This document shows positions 16,150 to 25,379 of a stretch of DNA of 64,000 bases, one piece after another (position 1 is the first letter of the stretch; each line of letters opens with the position of its first letter). Source of the stretch: Alkalibacterium pelagium. GTDB lineage: Bacteria; Bacillota; Bacilli; Lactobacillales; Carnobacteriaceae_A. A model generated the notes under the pieces. That model was not told the origin of the DNA. It saw nothing but the letters and a program-made list of their open reading frames with translations, and made no database searches. The position numbers were made by a program, and so were the translations under genes. The stretch spans positions 1 to 64,000 of the forward strand of contig NZ_FNZU01000008.1 of the NCBI RefSeq assembly GCF_900109325.1, in the 5' to 3' direction.

Positions 16150-16624
16150 CGAACAATCGAAAAAGAAAAAAGTAAGAAAATTAGTGATAGGGATCGTGGC
16201 TGCGGTGATTGTACTTGTAGCAGGTATGGGAATCGGAATTACAGTATTTGGGAACTCTGGAGAGGAATCACTGATGAGCCGCTTCAAGTCATCAAATGAA
16301 GCACAGGCAACTGAGATCGCTATCCCACTGGATGAATTTTTAGTGAATGTTAAAGGTGAAACAACTCGAAGTCAGTCTATAGTCAGAATGGAAATCACTG
16401 TCACGAGCATGGATGATGAAGCTTCTGAAATCATCAGCACTGATATTGCAAAAGTAAGAGATGCAGTCATTCACGTTGTATCCAGTCAGTCAGTATCAAC
16501 TATTATGGAAGAAAAAGATGGGGAGTTTATCGTCAAGGACCAGATCAAGGACAGAATCAATCAGTCTCTAGGAAGTGAACTCATAGAAGATGTCTATGTG
16601 ACGAATATCCTGATTCAAAAATAA
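16136..16624 (+). CDS. fliL: Flagellar basal body-associated protein FliL
   Basis: A 162-aa single-span protein that surrounds the stator. GTG 16136 is preferred because AGGAAG lies at 16124-16129; an upstream ATG at 16112 would add eight residues inside motB. Basic N-terminus, membrane span at about residues 13-35 (KLVIGIVAAVIVLVAGMGIG), then the extracytoplasmic FliL domain with IPLDEFLVNVKG and the DQIKDRINQSL ending. In B. subtilis fliM follows directly; here the next gene is fliO. Confidence 0.9.
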   Translation: MVQNSEQSKKKKVRKLVIGIVAAVIVLVAGMGIGITVFGNSGEESLMSRFKSSNEAQATEIAIPLDEFLVNVKGETTRSQSIVRMEITVTSMDDEASEIISTDIAKVRDAVIHVVSSQSVSTIMEEKDGEFIVKDQIKDRINQSLGSELIEDVYVTNILIQK

Positions 16625-16644
16625 AAGAGAAAGGAGATAAGGAA

Positions 16645-17061
16645 ATGGATGTATGGGATATTTTCCAGATGATTACAGCTTTGGTTGTCATTGTATTTTT
16701 AGCTAATTTCCTGCTAAAGAAACTTAACGGCATTCAGCAGCCATCGAGCCAGGTCATAAAAATAATCGAGCGAGTGCAAGTTTCCAAGTCTTCTTCTCTC
16801 TGCATTGTTCAGGTCGAATCGGAGTACATGCTGATGAGCATTTCTGAAACATCGAATGAGGTCATCAAGACATTCACCGATGAAGAAAAGGAAGCAATCC
16901 AGCAGCGTCTGGCTAAGAAACAGCACAGTCATGAAGCAGGGCAGCTGACGAGTCAAGTCGCTGCTTTCTCAAATGACCGGGCGGCCTCGCTTACTACATA
17001 TATCAAGAAGTGGAAGAAACAGTACGCCGAGTTTCAGAAGAAAGGAATAAACAAAACATGA
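16645..17061 (+). CDS. fliO: Flagellar biosynthesis protein FliO (FliZ)
   Basis: A 138-aa protein (B. subtilis FliZ is 219 aa) with an N-terminal membrane span (about residues 7-24) and a cytoplasmic FliO domain: [20 protein letters not shown] and [20 protein letters not shown]. FliO assists assembly of the FliP ring of the export gate. Its stop overlaps the fliP start as ATGA. It occupies the place behind fliL where fliM, fliY and cheY would be expected. Confidence 0.85.
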   Translation: MDVWDIFQMITALVVIVFLANFLLKKLNGIQQPSSQVIKIIERVQVSKSSSLCIVQVESEYMLMSISETSNEVIKTFTDEEKEAIQQRLAKKQHSHEAGQLTSQVAAFSNDRAASLTTYIKKWKKQYAEFQKKGINKT

Positions 17062-17723
17062 CAGAAAATCTGGTAGACGCTCTGGCGCTGACAAATGACA
17101 CGTCTGAAGTCGTCAACTTATATCTGCTCCTTTTTCTGATCGCACTGATTCCTTCCTTTCTCGTACTGACGACAAGTTTTACACGGACGATCATCGTACT
17201 TTCATTTACAAGAAATGCCTTGGGCACACAGCAGAGTCCTCCCAACCAGGTGCTGATCGGTCTGGCCCTCTTTCTTTCAGTATTTGTCATGCGCCCTGTG
17301 TATCAGGAAGTGAACGAGCAGGCCTTGCAGCCGATGCTGGCGGGAGAGATTACAAGAGAAGAATCGCTGGACATTGCTGAGGAGCCGATCAAGACCTTCA
17401 TGCTCGAACAGACACGGACAACTGATCTGGAACTGTTTGTCCAGCTTAGCGGAGATGACTTTCCTGAAGACCCGGAAGATCTGTCCTTATTCACGGTTAT
17501 TCCGGCTTTTGCAATTAGTGAACTGCGGACAGCTTTTACGATCGGCTTCCTTATTTTCATCCCATTTCTCGTCATCGATATCGTTGTAGCAAGTATTTTG
17601 ATGTCTATGGGGATGTTCATGCTTTCTCCAGTGATGATTTCACTGCCATTCAAGCTTCTGCTGTTTGTTATGGTGGACGGGTGGTATCTGGTGGTTGAGT
17701 CATTAATTGGTAGTTTTTATTAA
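17058..17723 (+). CDS. fliP: Flagellar export gate protein FliP
   Basis: A 221-aa gate subunit, the same length as B. subtilis FliP. ATG 17058 is chosen for its 4-base overlap with fliO and AAAGGA upstream; an in-frame GTG at 17010 would extend into fliO. Diagnostic sequence is [20 protein letters not shown] with [19 protein letters not shown], then [11 protein letters not shown] and the C-terminal spans with [20 protein letters not shown]. Four hydrophobic segments in all. Confidence 0.96.
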   Translation: MTENLVDALALTNDTSEVVNLYLLLFLIALIPSFLVLTTSFTRTIIVLSFTRNALGTQQSPPNQVLIGLALFLSVFVMRPVYQEVNEQALQPMLAGEITREESLDIAEEPIKTFMLEQTRTTDLELFVQLSGDDFPEDPEDLSLFTVIPAFAISELRTAFTIGFLIFIPFLVIDIVVASILMSMGMFMLSPVMISLPFKLLLFVMVDGWYLVVESLIGSFY

Positions 17724-17799
17724 GTTAAAGACCTCGTGAACTCATTACCGAGGTGATGGGTGGAACTGAACTCAGAGGTAACAAGGAAAGGATTTACAT

Positions 17800-18063
17800 A
17801 TGTCAACTCAGAATGTTTTAGATGTCCTGCAGGATGCATTCCTGGTCCTGATCAGAGTAGGTGGACCGGTACTCATCACTGCACTGGTAATCGGACTGGT
17901 TATCAGTATTGTACAGGCAACGACTCAGATTCAGGAACAGACATTAAGTTTTGTACCTAAACTTTTCGCTATCTTACTGACACTTGTCCTTCTCGGAAAT
18001 TTCATGCTGAATACATTAGTGGCTTTCACCGATCGACTCTTTTCGATCATCGCAGGATTGTGA
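17800..18063 (+). CDS. fliQ: Flagellar export gate protein FliQ
   Basis: An 87-aa protein with two membrane spans (about residues 14-37 and 50-75) around the conserved GLVISIVQATTQIQEQTLSF loop. It joins FliP and FliR in the export gate. The 76-base gap after fliP contains a small inverted repeat (ACCTCG...CGAGGT) and the AAGGAAAGG ribosome-binding site. Confidence 0.95.
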   Translation: MSTQNVLDVLQDAFLVLIRVGGPVLITALVIGLVISIVQATTQIQEQTLSFVPKLFAILLTLVLLGNFMLNTLVAFTDRLFSIIAGL

Positions 18064-18067
18064 TGGC

Positions 18068-18829
18068 ATGACAGGAGAAGTACAGCAGTTTCTGCTGATC
18101 ATGATCAGATTGACCGTATTCATATCGATCAGCCCAGGATTTTCACACTCGTCCTTTCCGACTGTCAGTAAAGTGGCACTGTCGACTGGATTAGCGCTAC
18201 CTGTGATAGGTGCTGTTCCAGCGTTTACAGCTGAACTGGCCATGGGTGATTTTTTACTGCTGGGAATTAGAGAACTGCTTATCGGTATGGCACTTGGCTA
18301 TATTACGCTGCTGTTTTTTACGGCAGTAGAGATTGCCGGCACCCTCGTAGACTTTCAGGTCGGATTCTCTATGGGCGCAATATATGATCCATCTCTAGGA
18401 GTCAACGCATCCTATTATGGACGAATCTATTATTGGATTTCGATCATGATTTTTTTCATAGCGAACATACATCATCAGGTCATTACAACACTGGTTGAAT
18501 CGTTTACCTGGGCACCAATCAGTACGGATCAAGTGATGCTTACACATATTGGTATAGAAGGCATCGTACGGCTGTTCGGCCATTTGTTTGCCGCAGCCAT
18601 TTCACTTGCTATCCCTCTTATTATCGTTGCTTTGCTTTCAGAGTTAACCCTTGCTTTAATATCTAGAACAGTTCCTCAGATCAATGTACTGATACTGGGG
18701 ATGCCGATGAAAACGCTGGTAAGTCTTGTGTTCATGTTCTTCTTTTTACCACTTCTCATGAGGAACATAGGGGACCTGTTCCCGGACATGATCAGATATA
18801 TGAATGAATGGCTCTATTCTCTTCAATAA
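18068..18829 (+). CDS. fliR: Flagellar export gate protein FliR
   Basis: A 253-aa, six-span gate component (259 aa in B. subtilis), 4 bases after fliQ. Conserved features are SPGFSHSSFPTVSKVALSTG near the N-terminus, the VDFQVGFSMGAIYDPSLGVN segment, and PQINVLILGMPMKTLVSLVF toward the C-terminus. Confidence 0.95.
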   Translation: MTGEVQQFLLIMIRLTVFISISPGFSHSSFPTVSKVALSTGLALPVIGAVPAFTAELAMGDFLLLGIRELLIGMALGYITLLFFTAVEIAGTLVDFQVGFSMGAIYDPSLGVNASYYGRIYYWISIMIFFIANIHHQVITTLVESFTWAPISTDQVMLTHIGIEGIVRLFGHLFAAAISLAIPLIIVALLSELTLALISRTVPQINVLILGMPMKTLVSLVFMFFFLPLLMRNIGDLFPDMIRYMNEWLYSLQ

Positions 18830-18845
18830 AAGGAGGCGATGACTG

Positions 18846-19916
18846 ATGGCTGCAGATAAAGACGGAAAAACAGAAAAACCCACCCCAAAGAAACTCCGTG
18901 AAGCGAGAAAGAAGGGACAGGTGCCGAAAAGTCAGGATCTGTCTTCGGCTATATCATTCGGACTTTTTGCACTAGGCTTTACTGCTCTAGCCATGTATGT
19001 CCTTCAGCGAGCCTATGTCTTTCTGCAGGAATCCCTTCGTTTCGGAAATGATCCGGCAAGGGTGGTTCATGAACTGCCTGCAATGGGAATGAACGCCATC
19101 ATCTGGTTCATCGTTCTAGCTGCACCATTTCTAGGCATCGCCTTTTTCACTGGAGTTGTTGGAAATATGGTTCAAGTAGGTTTTCTATTTACGAAAGAAC
19201 CGCTAAAACCTAGTTTTAGCAAAATCAATCCAATCAGTGGCTTCAAGAATATCTTTGGTAAAAAGGCACTGTTCGGACTGGTGAAGAACTTGATGAAACT
19301 GTTTATTGTCGTAGGGTTTACAGTCTATACACTTTATCAGTCAGCCGTTGTCATCTTGAATGCGGGTCGAGTGGGCTCCTTTGCCATTTTTCCTTTAATG
19401 ATTGAGCTGGTCAGTCAGCTGGCTTTTCAGCTGGCCGTTTTCATGGCCATACTCGGCATACTGGATTATGTCTATCAGAGATATGACCATAAAAAGAACT
19501 TGATGATGTCCATGCAGGAAATCAAGGACGAGTACAAGGAGATGGAAGGGGACCCTCAGATCAAATCTCAGCGTAAAGCGCGCTACAGAGATATGCTAGC
19601 TGGAAATATTAAAGACGTCGCTGAATCAACCGTTCTGATCACCAACCCGACTCACTTTGCTATTGCAGTCCGTTATGACCAGACAAAAGATCAGGTCCCA
19701 GTTGTCTTAGTTAAAGGACAGGATCATATGGCACTCAAGATGAGGGAACTCGCCAGGCAGGAAAACGTCCCGATTATTGAGAACAAACCGCTCGCAAGAG
19801 CTCTATATAAACAAGTCGAACCAATGGATCCAATACCTACTGACATGTATGAAGCAATCGCAGAAATTCTTGCGCTGATCTTCCAGGCAGAAGCTAGCAG
19901 AAAACACAAGATATAA
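18846..19916 (+). CDS. flhB: Flagellar export switch protein FlhB
   Basis: A 356-aa membrane protein (360 aa in B. subtilis) that changes export specificity from hook to filament. It begins with the usual KTEKPTPKKLREARKKGQVP cytoplasmic segment, has four membrane spans (about residues 30-205), then the autocleaved cytoplasmic domain with NPTH at residues 267-270. The catalytic Asn-Pro motif is intact. AAGGAGG precedes the ATG. Confidence 0.97.
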   Translation: MAADKDGKTEKPTPKKLREARKKGQVPKSQDLSSAISFGLFALGFTALAMYVLQRAYVFLQESLRFGNDPARVVHELPAMGMNAIIWFIVLAAPFLGIAFFTGVVGNMVQVGFLFTKEPLKPSFSKINPISGFKNIFGKKALFGLVKNLMKLFIVVGFTVYTLYQSAVVILNAGRVGSFAIFPLMIELVSQLAFQLAVFMAILGILDYVYQRYDHKKNLMMSMQEIKDEYKEMEGDPQIKSQRKARYRDMLAGNIKDVAESTVLITNPTHFAIAVRYDQTKDQVPVVLVKGQDHMALKMRELARQENVPIIENKPLARALYKQVEPMDPIPTDMYEAIAEILALIFQAEASRKHKI

Positions 19917-19932
19917 AAAAGGATGAGTACTT

Positions 19933-22011
19933 ATGAACAACCCGGTGGCAGCTAAACGTAAAGCGGCATTAGCCAACACTTTAAATATAATCATTGCTTT
20001 TGTCGTCGTCTCTATTATCGGGATCATTATCATCCCAATGCCGACATTTATACTCGATTTTCTGTTAGTTGTGAACATTTCTTTAGGTATTACAATTCTC
20101 GTTCTGACGCTTTTCACGCACTCTGTACTGGACTTTCTGAGTTTCCCGACCCTGCTTCTGATCACTACAATGGTCCGACTGGGACTGAATATCAGTTCGA
20201 CCCGTCTGATTCTGAGTCAGGGAGACGCCGGAAAAGTGATCGATACATTCGGAAGCTTCGTTGCAGGGAATAACTACATTGTAGGGGCAGTCCTGTTCGT
20301 CATTATTGTCGTCGTACAGATCATGGTCGTTACAAACGGTGCCAGCCGAGTCGCTGAAGTATCAGCCCGTTTCACACTTGATGCCATGCCTGGTAAACAG
20401 ATGGCGATCGATGCGGATCTGAACAGCGGTCTGATTACTGAAGAACAGGCTAAATTCAGACGTTCAAACCTTGAAAAAGAAGCCAACTTTTACGGTGCCA
20501 TGGACGGTGCCAGTAAGTTCGTCAAAGGGGATGCCATTGCCGGGATCATTATCACACTGATCAACTTGGTTGGTGGAATTGCCATTCATTCACTTCAAGG
20601 GGACTATGCGATAGGGGAAGCACTGGCTCACTTCGGTCAGCTGACTATCGGGGATGGTCTGGTCAGTCAGATTCCCTCACTATTAATATCAGTTGCATCA
20701 GGTATCCTGGTTACCCGAACAGCTAATGAAAAAGCATTCGGGGATACGATCGGTGGAGAGCTGTTCCATACACCTCAGGTCATGTATATCGTTGGTACTC
20801 TGATGGTCATATTCGCCATGGTACCCGGCTTTCCGTTCTTTCCGTTTATTCTATTAGCTACAGGCTTGTTCGTAGCAGGATATCTCGTCAGCGAAAGTCA
20901 GAAAGCCACTGAACAGGATGTTGCAGCTCAAAACCTTCAGGCAGCAGCGAGTCGTGAGGCAGAACCCGTCGAGGAATCAGCTTCTCAGTTTCAGGTCGAC
21001 CGTATTGCCGTTGAGATTGGCTATGGTCTGATTCCGCTGGCGAATGAAGATCAGGATTCCAGCATGACCGACCAGATCGCGGCCATTCGTAAGCAGCTGT
21101 CCTATGAACTGGGAATACTTCTGAATCCCATCCGTATAAGAGACAACCTGCAGATGGCGCAGCATGATTATGTAATTAAGATAAAAGGTAATGAAGTCGC
21201 TCAAGGGACCCTTTATCCCGATAAGTTTCTGGTTGTTGAACCAGGCGGAATGGAAGAGGAAATCGACGGGATCGATGCAAAAGAACCTGCCTTCGGACTG
21301 GATGCGCTCTGGGTAACAGAGAAAAACAAGGAAATTGCAGAGCTTCATGATTATACAGTGGTTGACCCGTTGACAGTTCTCGTTACGCATGTCAAAGAAG
21401 TCATGAAGCAGAATGCGGACGAACTGTTAGGCCGCCAGGAAGTCAAGGAACTGCTGGAAGGGCTGAAAGAGCATTACAGCGTTGTTATTGATGAACTGAT
21501 TCCTGACATCCTTCAGCTTGGCGACGTTCAGAAAGTCCTTCAGCGTCTGCTTCGTGAAGGTGTGCCTATTACGGATCTTGTCACGATTCTGGAGACACTG
21601 GCCGATTACGGCAACACGACAAAAGAACATGAAACACTGACAGAATATGTCAGACAGGCACTTAAACGGACCATTGTCAAAGAACACATGGATGATCAGA
21701 ACACATTGAATGTTCTGGCTGTTCACCCTGAAGTCGAGGAACGTCTGGCGTCAAGCATTCAGAAGTCGACGCAAGGATCGATACCTGTGCTGCAGCCTCA
21801 GGAAGTCAATCAATTGTTTGACAGCATCAATCAGCAGAGTGCCATGCTCACTGCTCAAGGGATTCCTTTTGTTCTGCTGACTTCACCGAAAATTAGACCG
21901 GCTATGCGAAACCTGCTGTCGTTCAATTTTCCGGACTTGACTGTCTTGTCTTTAAATGAAATACCTAATGAATGTGCGATCGAGAGCACTGGCATGGTAA
22001 GCATGAATTAG
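19933..22011 (+). CDS. flhA: Flagellar export apparatus protein FlhA
   Basis: A 692-aa protein (677 aa in B. subtilis) with an N-terminal multi-span domain (about residues 17-325) and a large cytoplasmic platform that receives export cargo. The conserved FHIPEP-type region is in the ARFTLDAMPGKQMAIDADLN and GLITEEQAKFRRSNLEKEAN segments. The C-terminus runs through PVLQPQEVNQLFDSI and a ...LSLNEIP element. In B. subtilis flhF, flhG and che genes follow before sigD; here sigD follows after 14 bases. Confidence 0.97.
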   Translation: MNNPVAAKRKAALANTLNIIIAFVVVSIIGIIIIPMPTFILDFLLVVNISLGITILVLTLFTHSVLDFLSFPTLLLITTMVRLGLNISSTRLILSQGDAGKVIDTFGSFVAGNNYIVGAVLFVIIVVVQIMVVTNGASRVAEVSARFTLDAMPGKQMAIDADLNSGLITEEQAKFRRSNLEKEANFYGAMDGASKFVKGDAIAGIIITLINLVGGIAIHSLQGDYAIGEALAHFGQLTIGDGLVSQIPSLLISVASGILVTRTANEKAFGDTIGGELFHTPQVMYIVGTLMVIFAMVPGFPFFPFILLATGLFVAGYLVSESQKATEQDVAAQNLQAAASREAEPVEESASQFQVDRIAVEIGYGLIPLANEDQDSSMTDQIAAIRKQLSYELGILLNPIRIRDNLQMAQHDYVIKIKGNEVAQGTLYPDKFLVVEPGGMEEEIDGIDAKEPAFGLDALWVTEKNKEIAELHDYTVVDPLTVLVTHVKEVMKQNADELLGRQEVKELLEGLKEHYSVVIDELIPDILQLGDVQKVLQRLLREGVPITDLVTILETLADYGNTTKEHETLTEYVRQALKRTIVKEHMDDQNTLNVLAVHPEVEERLASSIQKSTQGSIPVLQPQEVNQLFDSINQQSAMLTAQGIPFVLLTSPKIRPAMRNLLSFNFPDLTVLSLNEIPNECAIESTGMVSMN

Positions 22012-22025
22012 AATGGAGGGAGAAC

Positions 22026-22742
22026 ATGGAAGAGCAGCTAAGAAATGACACGGTCATGCAATATATGCCGCTTGTGCATAAAGTGGTTCATGGACTGAAA
22101 ATCAATAATAAAGAATACGATCATGAAGACCTGGTCAACATCGGAGTGATCGGCTTAATGAAAGCCGTTGAAAAGTATGATGATGCCTTAAATGTCCCTT
22201 TTATCAATTATGCCTACATGCGGATCAAAGGTGCTATCATCGATGAGATTAGAAAAACGTCCCGGGTGTCCCGCAGTAAAATTAAGGCAGTCAATGAGTA
22301 TTATGATGCTATCAACTCGCTGCAGCAGACTTTGCTGAGAACACCGACAGAAAAAGAAATTTGTCAGCAGATGGGCATCACTGACACGGACTTGAAGAAA
22401 ATTTACGAGACGGTTCACCAGCTGTCGGATGTCTCCCTTGATGATATTTTATTTGAGGATTCGTCCAGTGAAACGAACTTGATGGAAGTCATGACGGATG
22501 AATCGGCAGTTCAGGCAGAAGATAAGCTAATTAAGAAAGAGCAGTTTACCTTTATGAAAGAAGCCATTCTGACACTTTCTGAAAGAGAACAGCAGATTCT
22601 TCAGCTCATTTACTTTGAAGAACTGAGCATGAAAGAAGTCGGCTACATTTACGATATTTCAACACCGCGGGTATCCCAGATCCACGGGAAAGCTCTCCTA
22701 AAACTAAGAGAAGCGATGAGAAAGGACTATGCACATGATTAG
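22026..22742 (+). CDS. sigD: RNA polymerase sigma factor for flagellar operon (sigma-28)
   Basis: A 238-aa FliA/SigD-type sigma factor (B. subtilis SigD is 254 aa). ATG 22026 has TGGAGGGA upstream, while an in-frame GTG at 21972 lies within flhA. Region 2 reads DLVNIGVIGLMKAVEKYD and YMRIKGAIIDEIRKTSRVSR. Region 4 reads LTLSEREQQILQLIYFEELS and STPRVSQIHGKALLKLR. It should recognise the TAA[C/G]-N14-TCCGATA promoters at hag and the two chemoreceptor genes. No anti-sigma flgM gene is visible. It overlaps the next gene by 8 bases. Confidence 0.95.
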   Translation: MEEQLRNDTVMQYMPLVHKVVHGLKINNKEYDHEDLVNIGVIGLMKAVEKYDDALNVPFINYAYMRIKGAIIDEIRKTSRVSRSKIKAVNEYYDAINSLQQTLLRTPTEKEICQQMGITDTDLKKIYETVHQLSDVSLDDILFEDSSSETNLMEVMTDESAVQAEDKLIKKEQFTFMKEAILTLSEREQQILQLIYFEELSMKEVGYIYDISTPRVSQIHGKALLKLREAMRKDYAHD

Positions 22743-23514
22743 AGGTCTAGATACAGTATCAGGCAGCTTTAATGTCCTGACCCAGAAACAGAAAAATTTG
22801 GCCACAAATGCAGCGAATACAATGACTCCAGGATACAAGTCGCAGCAGCTGATGACCAGCACTACTGAACAGACAGAAGTACATAATTACACTAGAGGGC
22901 CTGAATCGAATCGACGCAGAGATGTTGGTTCGATTGTCTTCAGCAATCAGCTGGACGAAGCCGTACGCAACTTTTCGTCAGGGGGTCTGCAGCTGACGGA
23001 CCACAAAACGGATCTTGCAGTGAACGGAGATGCATTCTTCACCGTACAGAATGGTGCAGGTGAACTCCTTTATACAAAGAACGGGAACTTTTCTGTGAAT
23101 GCTGAAGGACAGCTGATTACTCAGGAGGGGTACCTGGTCATGGGAATCGAACAGAATGGCGGCATGTCTCCGATCATGGTCGGAACAGATGTTGAAGAAG
23201 CATTCACAGTAAGCAATAATGGATTTGTCTATACCAATGACCGTAACGTGCCACAGTTTCTGTACATGACCCAGTTTGAAGATCCAACCGGTCTGACAAG
23301 CGCGGGTGGAACATTATTTCAGGGAGACGGGGGCGTACCTGCAGGGAACGGCTTCACAATTGAGCAAGGATATGTGGAATCATCAAATGTCAGTATGGTC
23401 GATGTGATGAGTGACATGCTTCAGATTTCGAGAGAATTTGAAGCCAACCAGAAAGTCCTTCAGTCTGCTGATGAAACACTCAGACGGGCGACTCAGGAAG
23501 TCGGGCGGACTTAA
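22735..23514 (+). CDS. flhO: Flagellar hook-basal body protein, FlgF/FlhO type
   Basis: A 259-aa distal-rod/hook-basal-body protein (FlhO is 270 aa in B. subtilis). ATG 22735 is preferred over ATG 22729 because AAAGGA at 22721-22726 is then 8 bases away. The MIRGLDTVSG start and the segments LAVNGDAFFTVQNG, YTKNGNFSVNAEGQLITQEG and YVESSNVSMVDVMSDMLQ are typical. The N-terminal ANNIANxxTPG motif is altered to ATNAANTMTPGYK. It overlaps sigD, so translation is coupled. Confidence 0.9.
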   Translation: MIRGLDTVSGSFNVLTQKQKNLATNAANTMTPGYKSQQLMTSTTEQTEVHNYTRGPESNRRRDVGSIVFSNQLDEAVRNFSSGGLQLTDHKTDLAVNGDAFFTVQNGAGELLYTKNGNFSVNAEGQLITQEGYLVMGIEQNGGMSPIMVGTDVEEAFTVSNNGFVYTNDRNVPQFLYMTQFEDPTGLTSAGGTLFQGDGGVPAGNGFTIEQGYVESSNVSMVDVMSDMLQISREFEANQKVLQSADETLRRATQEVGRT

Positions 23515-23540
23515 TCAGATAAAAGGAAGGACGAGAATTA

Positions 23541-24317
23541 GTGAATATTCCATATAGTATTTCTAAGAGTGCTTTGCAGTCGCAGCAGCAAAAGATGAAT
23601 CACGTGGCCCATAATATTTCAAATGTAAATACTACTGGCTTCAAGAAAAAGGATGTTCAGTTCAGTGAACTCATGCATAATGCGGTGACTGAACAGGATG
23701 TAAGGTTTTCTGAAAACGCCGATCCTCTTTCACTGAATACAGGAGTGCGCATTGCAGGAACGAAGGACAGCTATGGCCAGGGGGGGCTGACTCACACAGG
23801 AGACACTTATCATCTGGCTATTGGAGGAAACGGGTTCTTCGGGATTCGGAACGCTGATAATGAGCGTCTTCTGACAAGAGATGGTGCGTTTCATTTAAAT
23901 GATACAAACCAGCTCGTTAATGACAGAGGTGACTTGCTGGAAGTTAACTTAACTGTACCGGCTGACCAGTGGGCAGGAGGTACCGTCAGCATCGACAAGA
24001 ATGGGGACATCATCAGCCTAGTCAACGGACAGTCGACAGTAGTCGGATCAATTCCACTGTTTCTTCCCGCCAACTCAAGTGATATCGAACCGGCAGGAAC
24101 CAACACTTACCGAGTGGCAGAAGGCGCTGATCTGCTGATAGCAAATGCAGATCAGGGAGGCGTCGGTTCAATCATGAGCGGTTACCTGGAAGAATCCACT
24201 GTAGACCTGGCTCAGAGCATGATGGAAATGATCATGTCTCAGCGTGCCTATTCGCTCAATTCGAAAGTGATGCAGAGCACAGACGAAATATACTCACTGA
24301 TTAATCAGTTCACATAA
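23541..24317 (+). CDS. flhP: Flagellar hook-basal body protein, FlgG/FlhP type
   Basis: A 258-aa paralogue of the preceding gene (FlhP is 269 aa in B. subtilis). The start is GTG 23541 with AAAGGAAGG upstream. It shows the intact rod motif VAHNISNVNTTGFKKKDVQF, the central LAIGGNGFFGIRNAD and LLTRDGAFHLNDTNQLVNDR elements, and the C-terminal LEESTVDLAQSMMEMIMSQR with a rod helix. Together with flhO it would build the distal rod. Confidence 0.9.
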   Translation: MNIPYSISKSALQSQQQKMNHVAHNISNVNTTGFKKKDVQFSELMHNAVTEQDVRFSENADPLSLNTGVRIAGTKDSYGQGGLTHTGDTYHLAIGGNGFFGIRNADNERLLTRDGAFHLNDTNQLVNDRGDLLEVNLTVPADQWAGGTVSIDKNGDIISLVNGQSTVVGSIPLFLPANSSDIEPAGTNTYRVAEGADLLIANADQGGVGSIMSGYLEESTVDLAQSMMEMIMSQRAYSLNSKVMQSTDEIYSLINQFT

Positions 24318-24361
24318 TTTAAACTAAGAAAAACTGTTCCGAGTTAGAGGAGGACACCCCG

Positions 24362-25081
24362 ATGATCCGATTATTGAATGTATCCAAGCATTATGACAAG
24401 ACCCAGACTCAGGCACTGAAAAATGTCTCCATTGATATCGATCAGGGGGAATTCGTCTATCTGATCGGTAAAAGCGGCTCAGGTAAGTCGACATTACTCA
24501 AGCATTTATATGGTCAGGTAAAACCTTCTGAAGGCCATGTGGTGTTTGATTCTTTTATCGTCAGCCGATTGAAGTCGAATGAACTGTATCGCCTCAGACG
24601 AGAGGTCGGTGTTGTATTTCAGGAATACAATCTCCTGAATTATAAAACGGTCTTTGAGAACGTCGCGTATGTTCTAGAAGTCACTGGAGTTGAGAAAGAT
24701 CAGATCGAGGAGCGAGTGATGGAAGCCTTAACCACGGTCGGGCTTAAGCATAAAGCACTGGACCTGCCTGAACACTGTTCCGGTGGAGAGCAGCAGCGGA
24801 TCGCTATCGCTAGAGCCATCGTACATAAGCCGAAACTGCTGATAGCCGATGAACCGACCGGCAGTCTGGATCCGAGGACCAGCCTCAAGATGCTCCAGCT
24901 TCTGCATAAGATAAACAAATCCGGTACAACAGTCGTGATGTCTACTCATGATTACAGCTTCGTCGAGCACATGCCAGCTCGGGTGATCCGACTTGAAAAA
25001 GGAATAGTGAAGAGTGACCGGTCGAAAAACCATACTCTGCTGATATTGAATAATACGATGGGAGAATTTTACGTCGTCTAA
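24362..25081 (+). CDS. FtsE-like ABC transporter ATPase, no FtsX partner nearby
   Basis: A 239-aa ATPase of the FtsE/LolD subgroup (FtsE is usually about 228 aa). All ATPase motifs are present: Walker [10 protein letters not shown] (residues 36-44), Q-loop VFQEYNLL, signature CSGGEQQR from residue 139 (Cys in place of the usual Leu), Walker [13 protein letters not shown] (about 159-170) and an H-loop in MSTHD. The tail after residue 220 is extra. It lies 44 bases after the flhP-type gene with AGGAGG before the ATG and no visible promoter, and is followed by the operon terminator. No membrane partner gene is adjacent, so the role is open: a cell-division FtsE, or a flagellum-specific ATPase. 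Confidence 0.85.
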   Translation: MIRLLNVSKHYDKTQTQALKNVSIDIDQGEFVYLIGKSGSGKSTLLKHLYGQVKPSEGHVVFDSFIVSRLKSNELYRLRREVGVVFQEYNLLNYKTVFENVAYVLEVTGVEKDQIEERVMEALTTVGLKHKALDLPEHCSGGEQQRIAIARAIVHKPKLLIADEPTGSLDPRTSLKMLQLLHKINKSGTTVVMSTHDYSFVEHMPARVIRLEKGIVKSDRSKNHTLLILNNTMGEFYVV

Positions 25082-25093
25082 TTATATTTTTTA

Positions 25094-25146
25094 CACGCAC
25101 TAGCATAATCAGGTTCGGACCTGATTATGCTAGTGCGTGCTTTTTT
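25094..25146 (+). terminator. Terminator of the main flagellar operon
   Basis: A perfect 21-bp stem (25094-25114 with 25119-25139) with a TCGG tetraloop and six T residues (25141-25146). Unusually long and perfect for an intrinsic terminator. Confidence 0.95.
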
Positions 25147-25201
25147 GTATTTAATAGAAACCCTGGAACGTGTTTCTACATTATATTAGTGCTGTTGAAG
25201 A

Positions 25202-25305
25202 CGAATTCCTTATAAGTCCCATATATGAGGCATTAAAGACGTAATTGCGTGCTCCAATACGTTATAACTCCGATAAATGAGGCATTCAACACTAAGATCT
25301 TCATA
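25202..25305. repeat. Two tandem 52-bp repeat units (same family as 61388-61543)
   Basis: Unit 1 starts at 25202 and unit 2 at 25254. Both contain TTATAA[G/C]TCC[C/G]ATA[T/A]ATGAGGCATT at the same offset, exactly 52 bases apart. Their layout (CGAAT start, TATAA, ATATGA-type centre, CATTC-type end) matches the three units at 61388, also spaced 52 bases. The remainder of 25147-25379 holds no convincing gene; sequence after 25306 may be a decayed third unit. Confidence 0.65.
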
Positions 25306-25379
25306 GCGGAGCGTTTCGACGACTAACTGAACCCAGCACATAAGGGAGATAACCTGTAAATACATCCATTCATCGTAGT

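Noticed and set aside
23541-24317. A duplicated flgG as a recent gene duplication of the preceding gene
   Set aside because: The two proteins are diverged like FlhO and FlhP of Bacillus, so they are ancient paralogues with separate rod roles.
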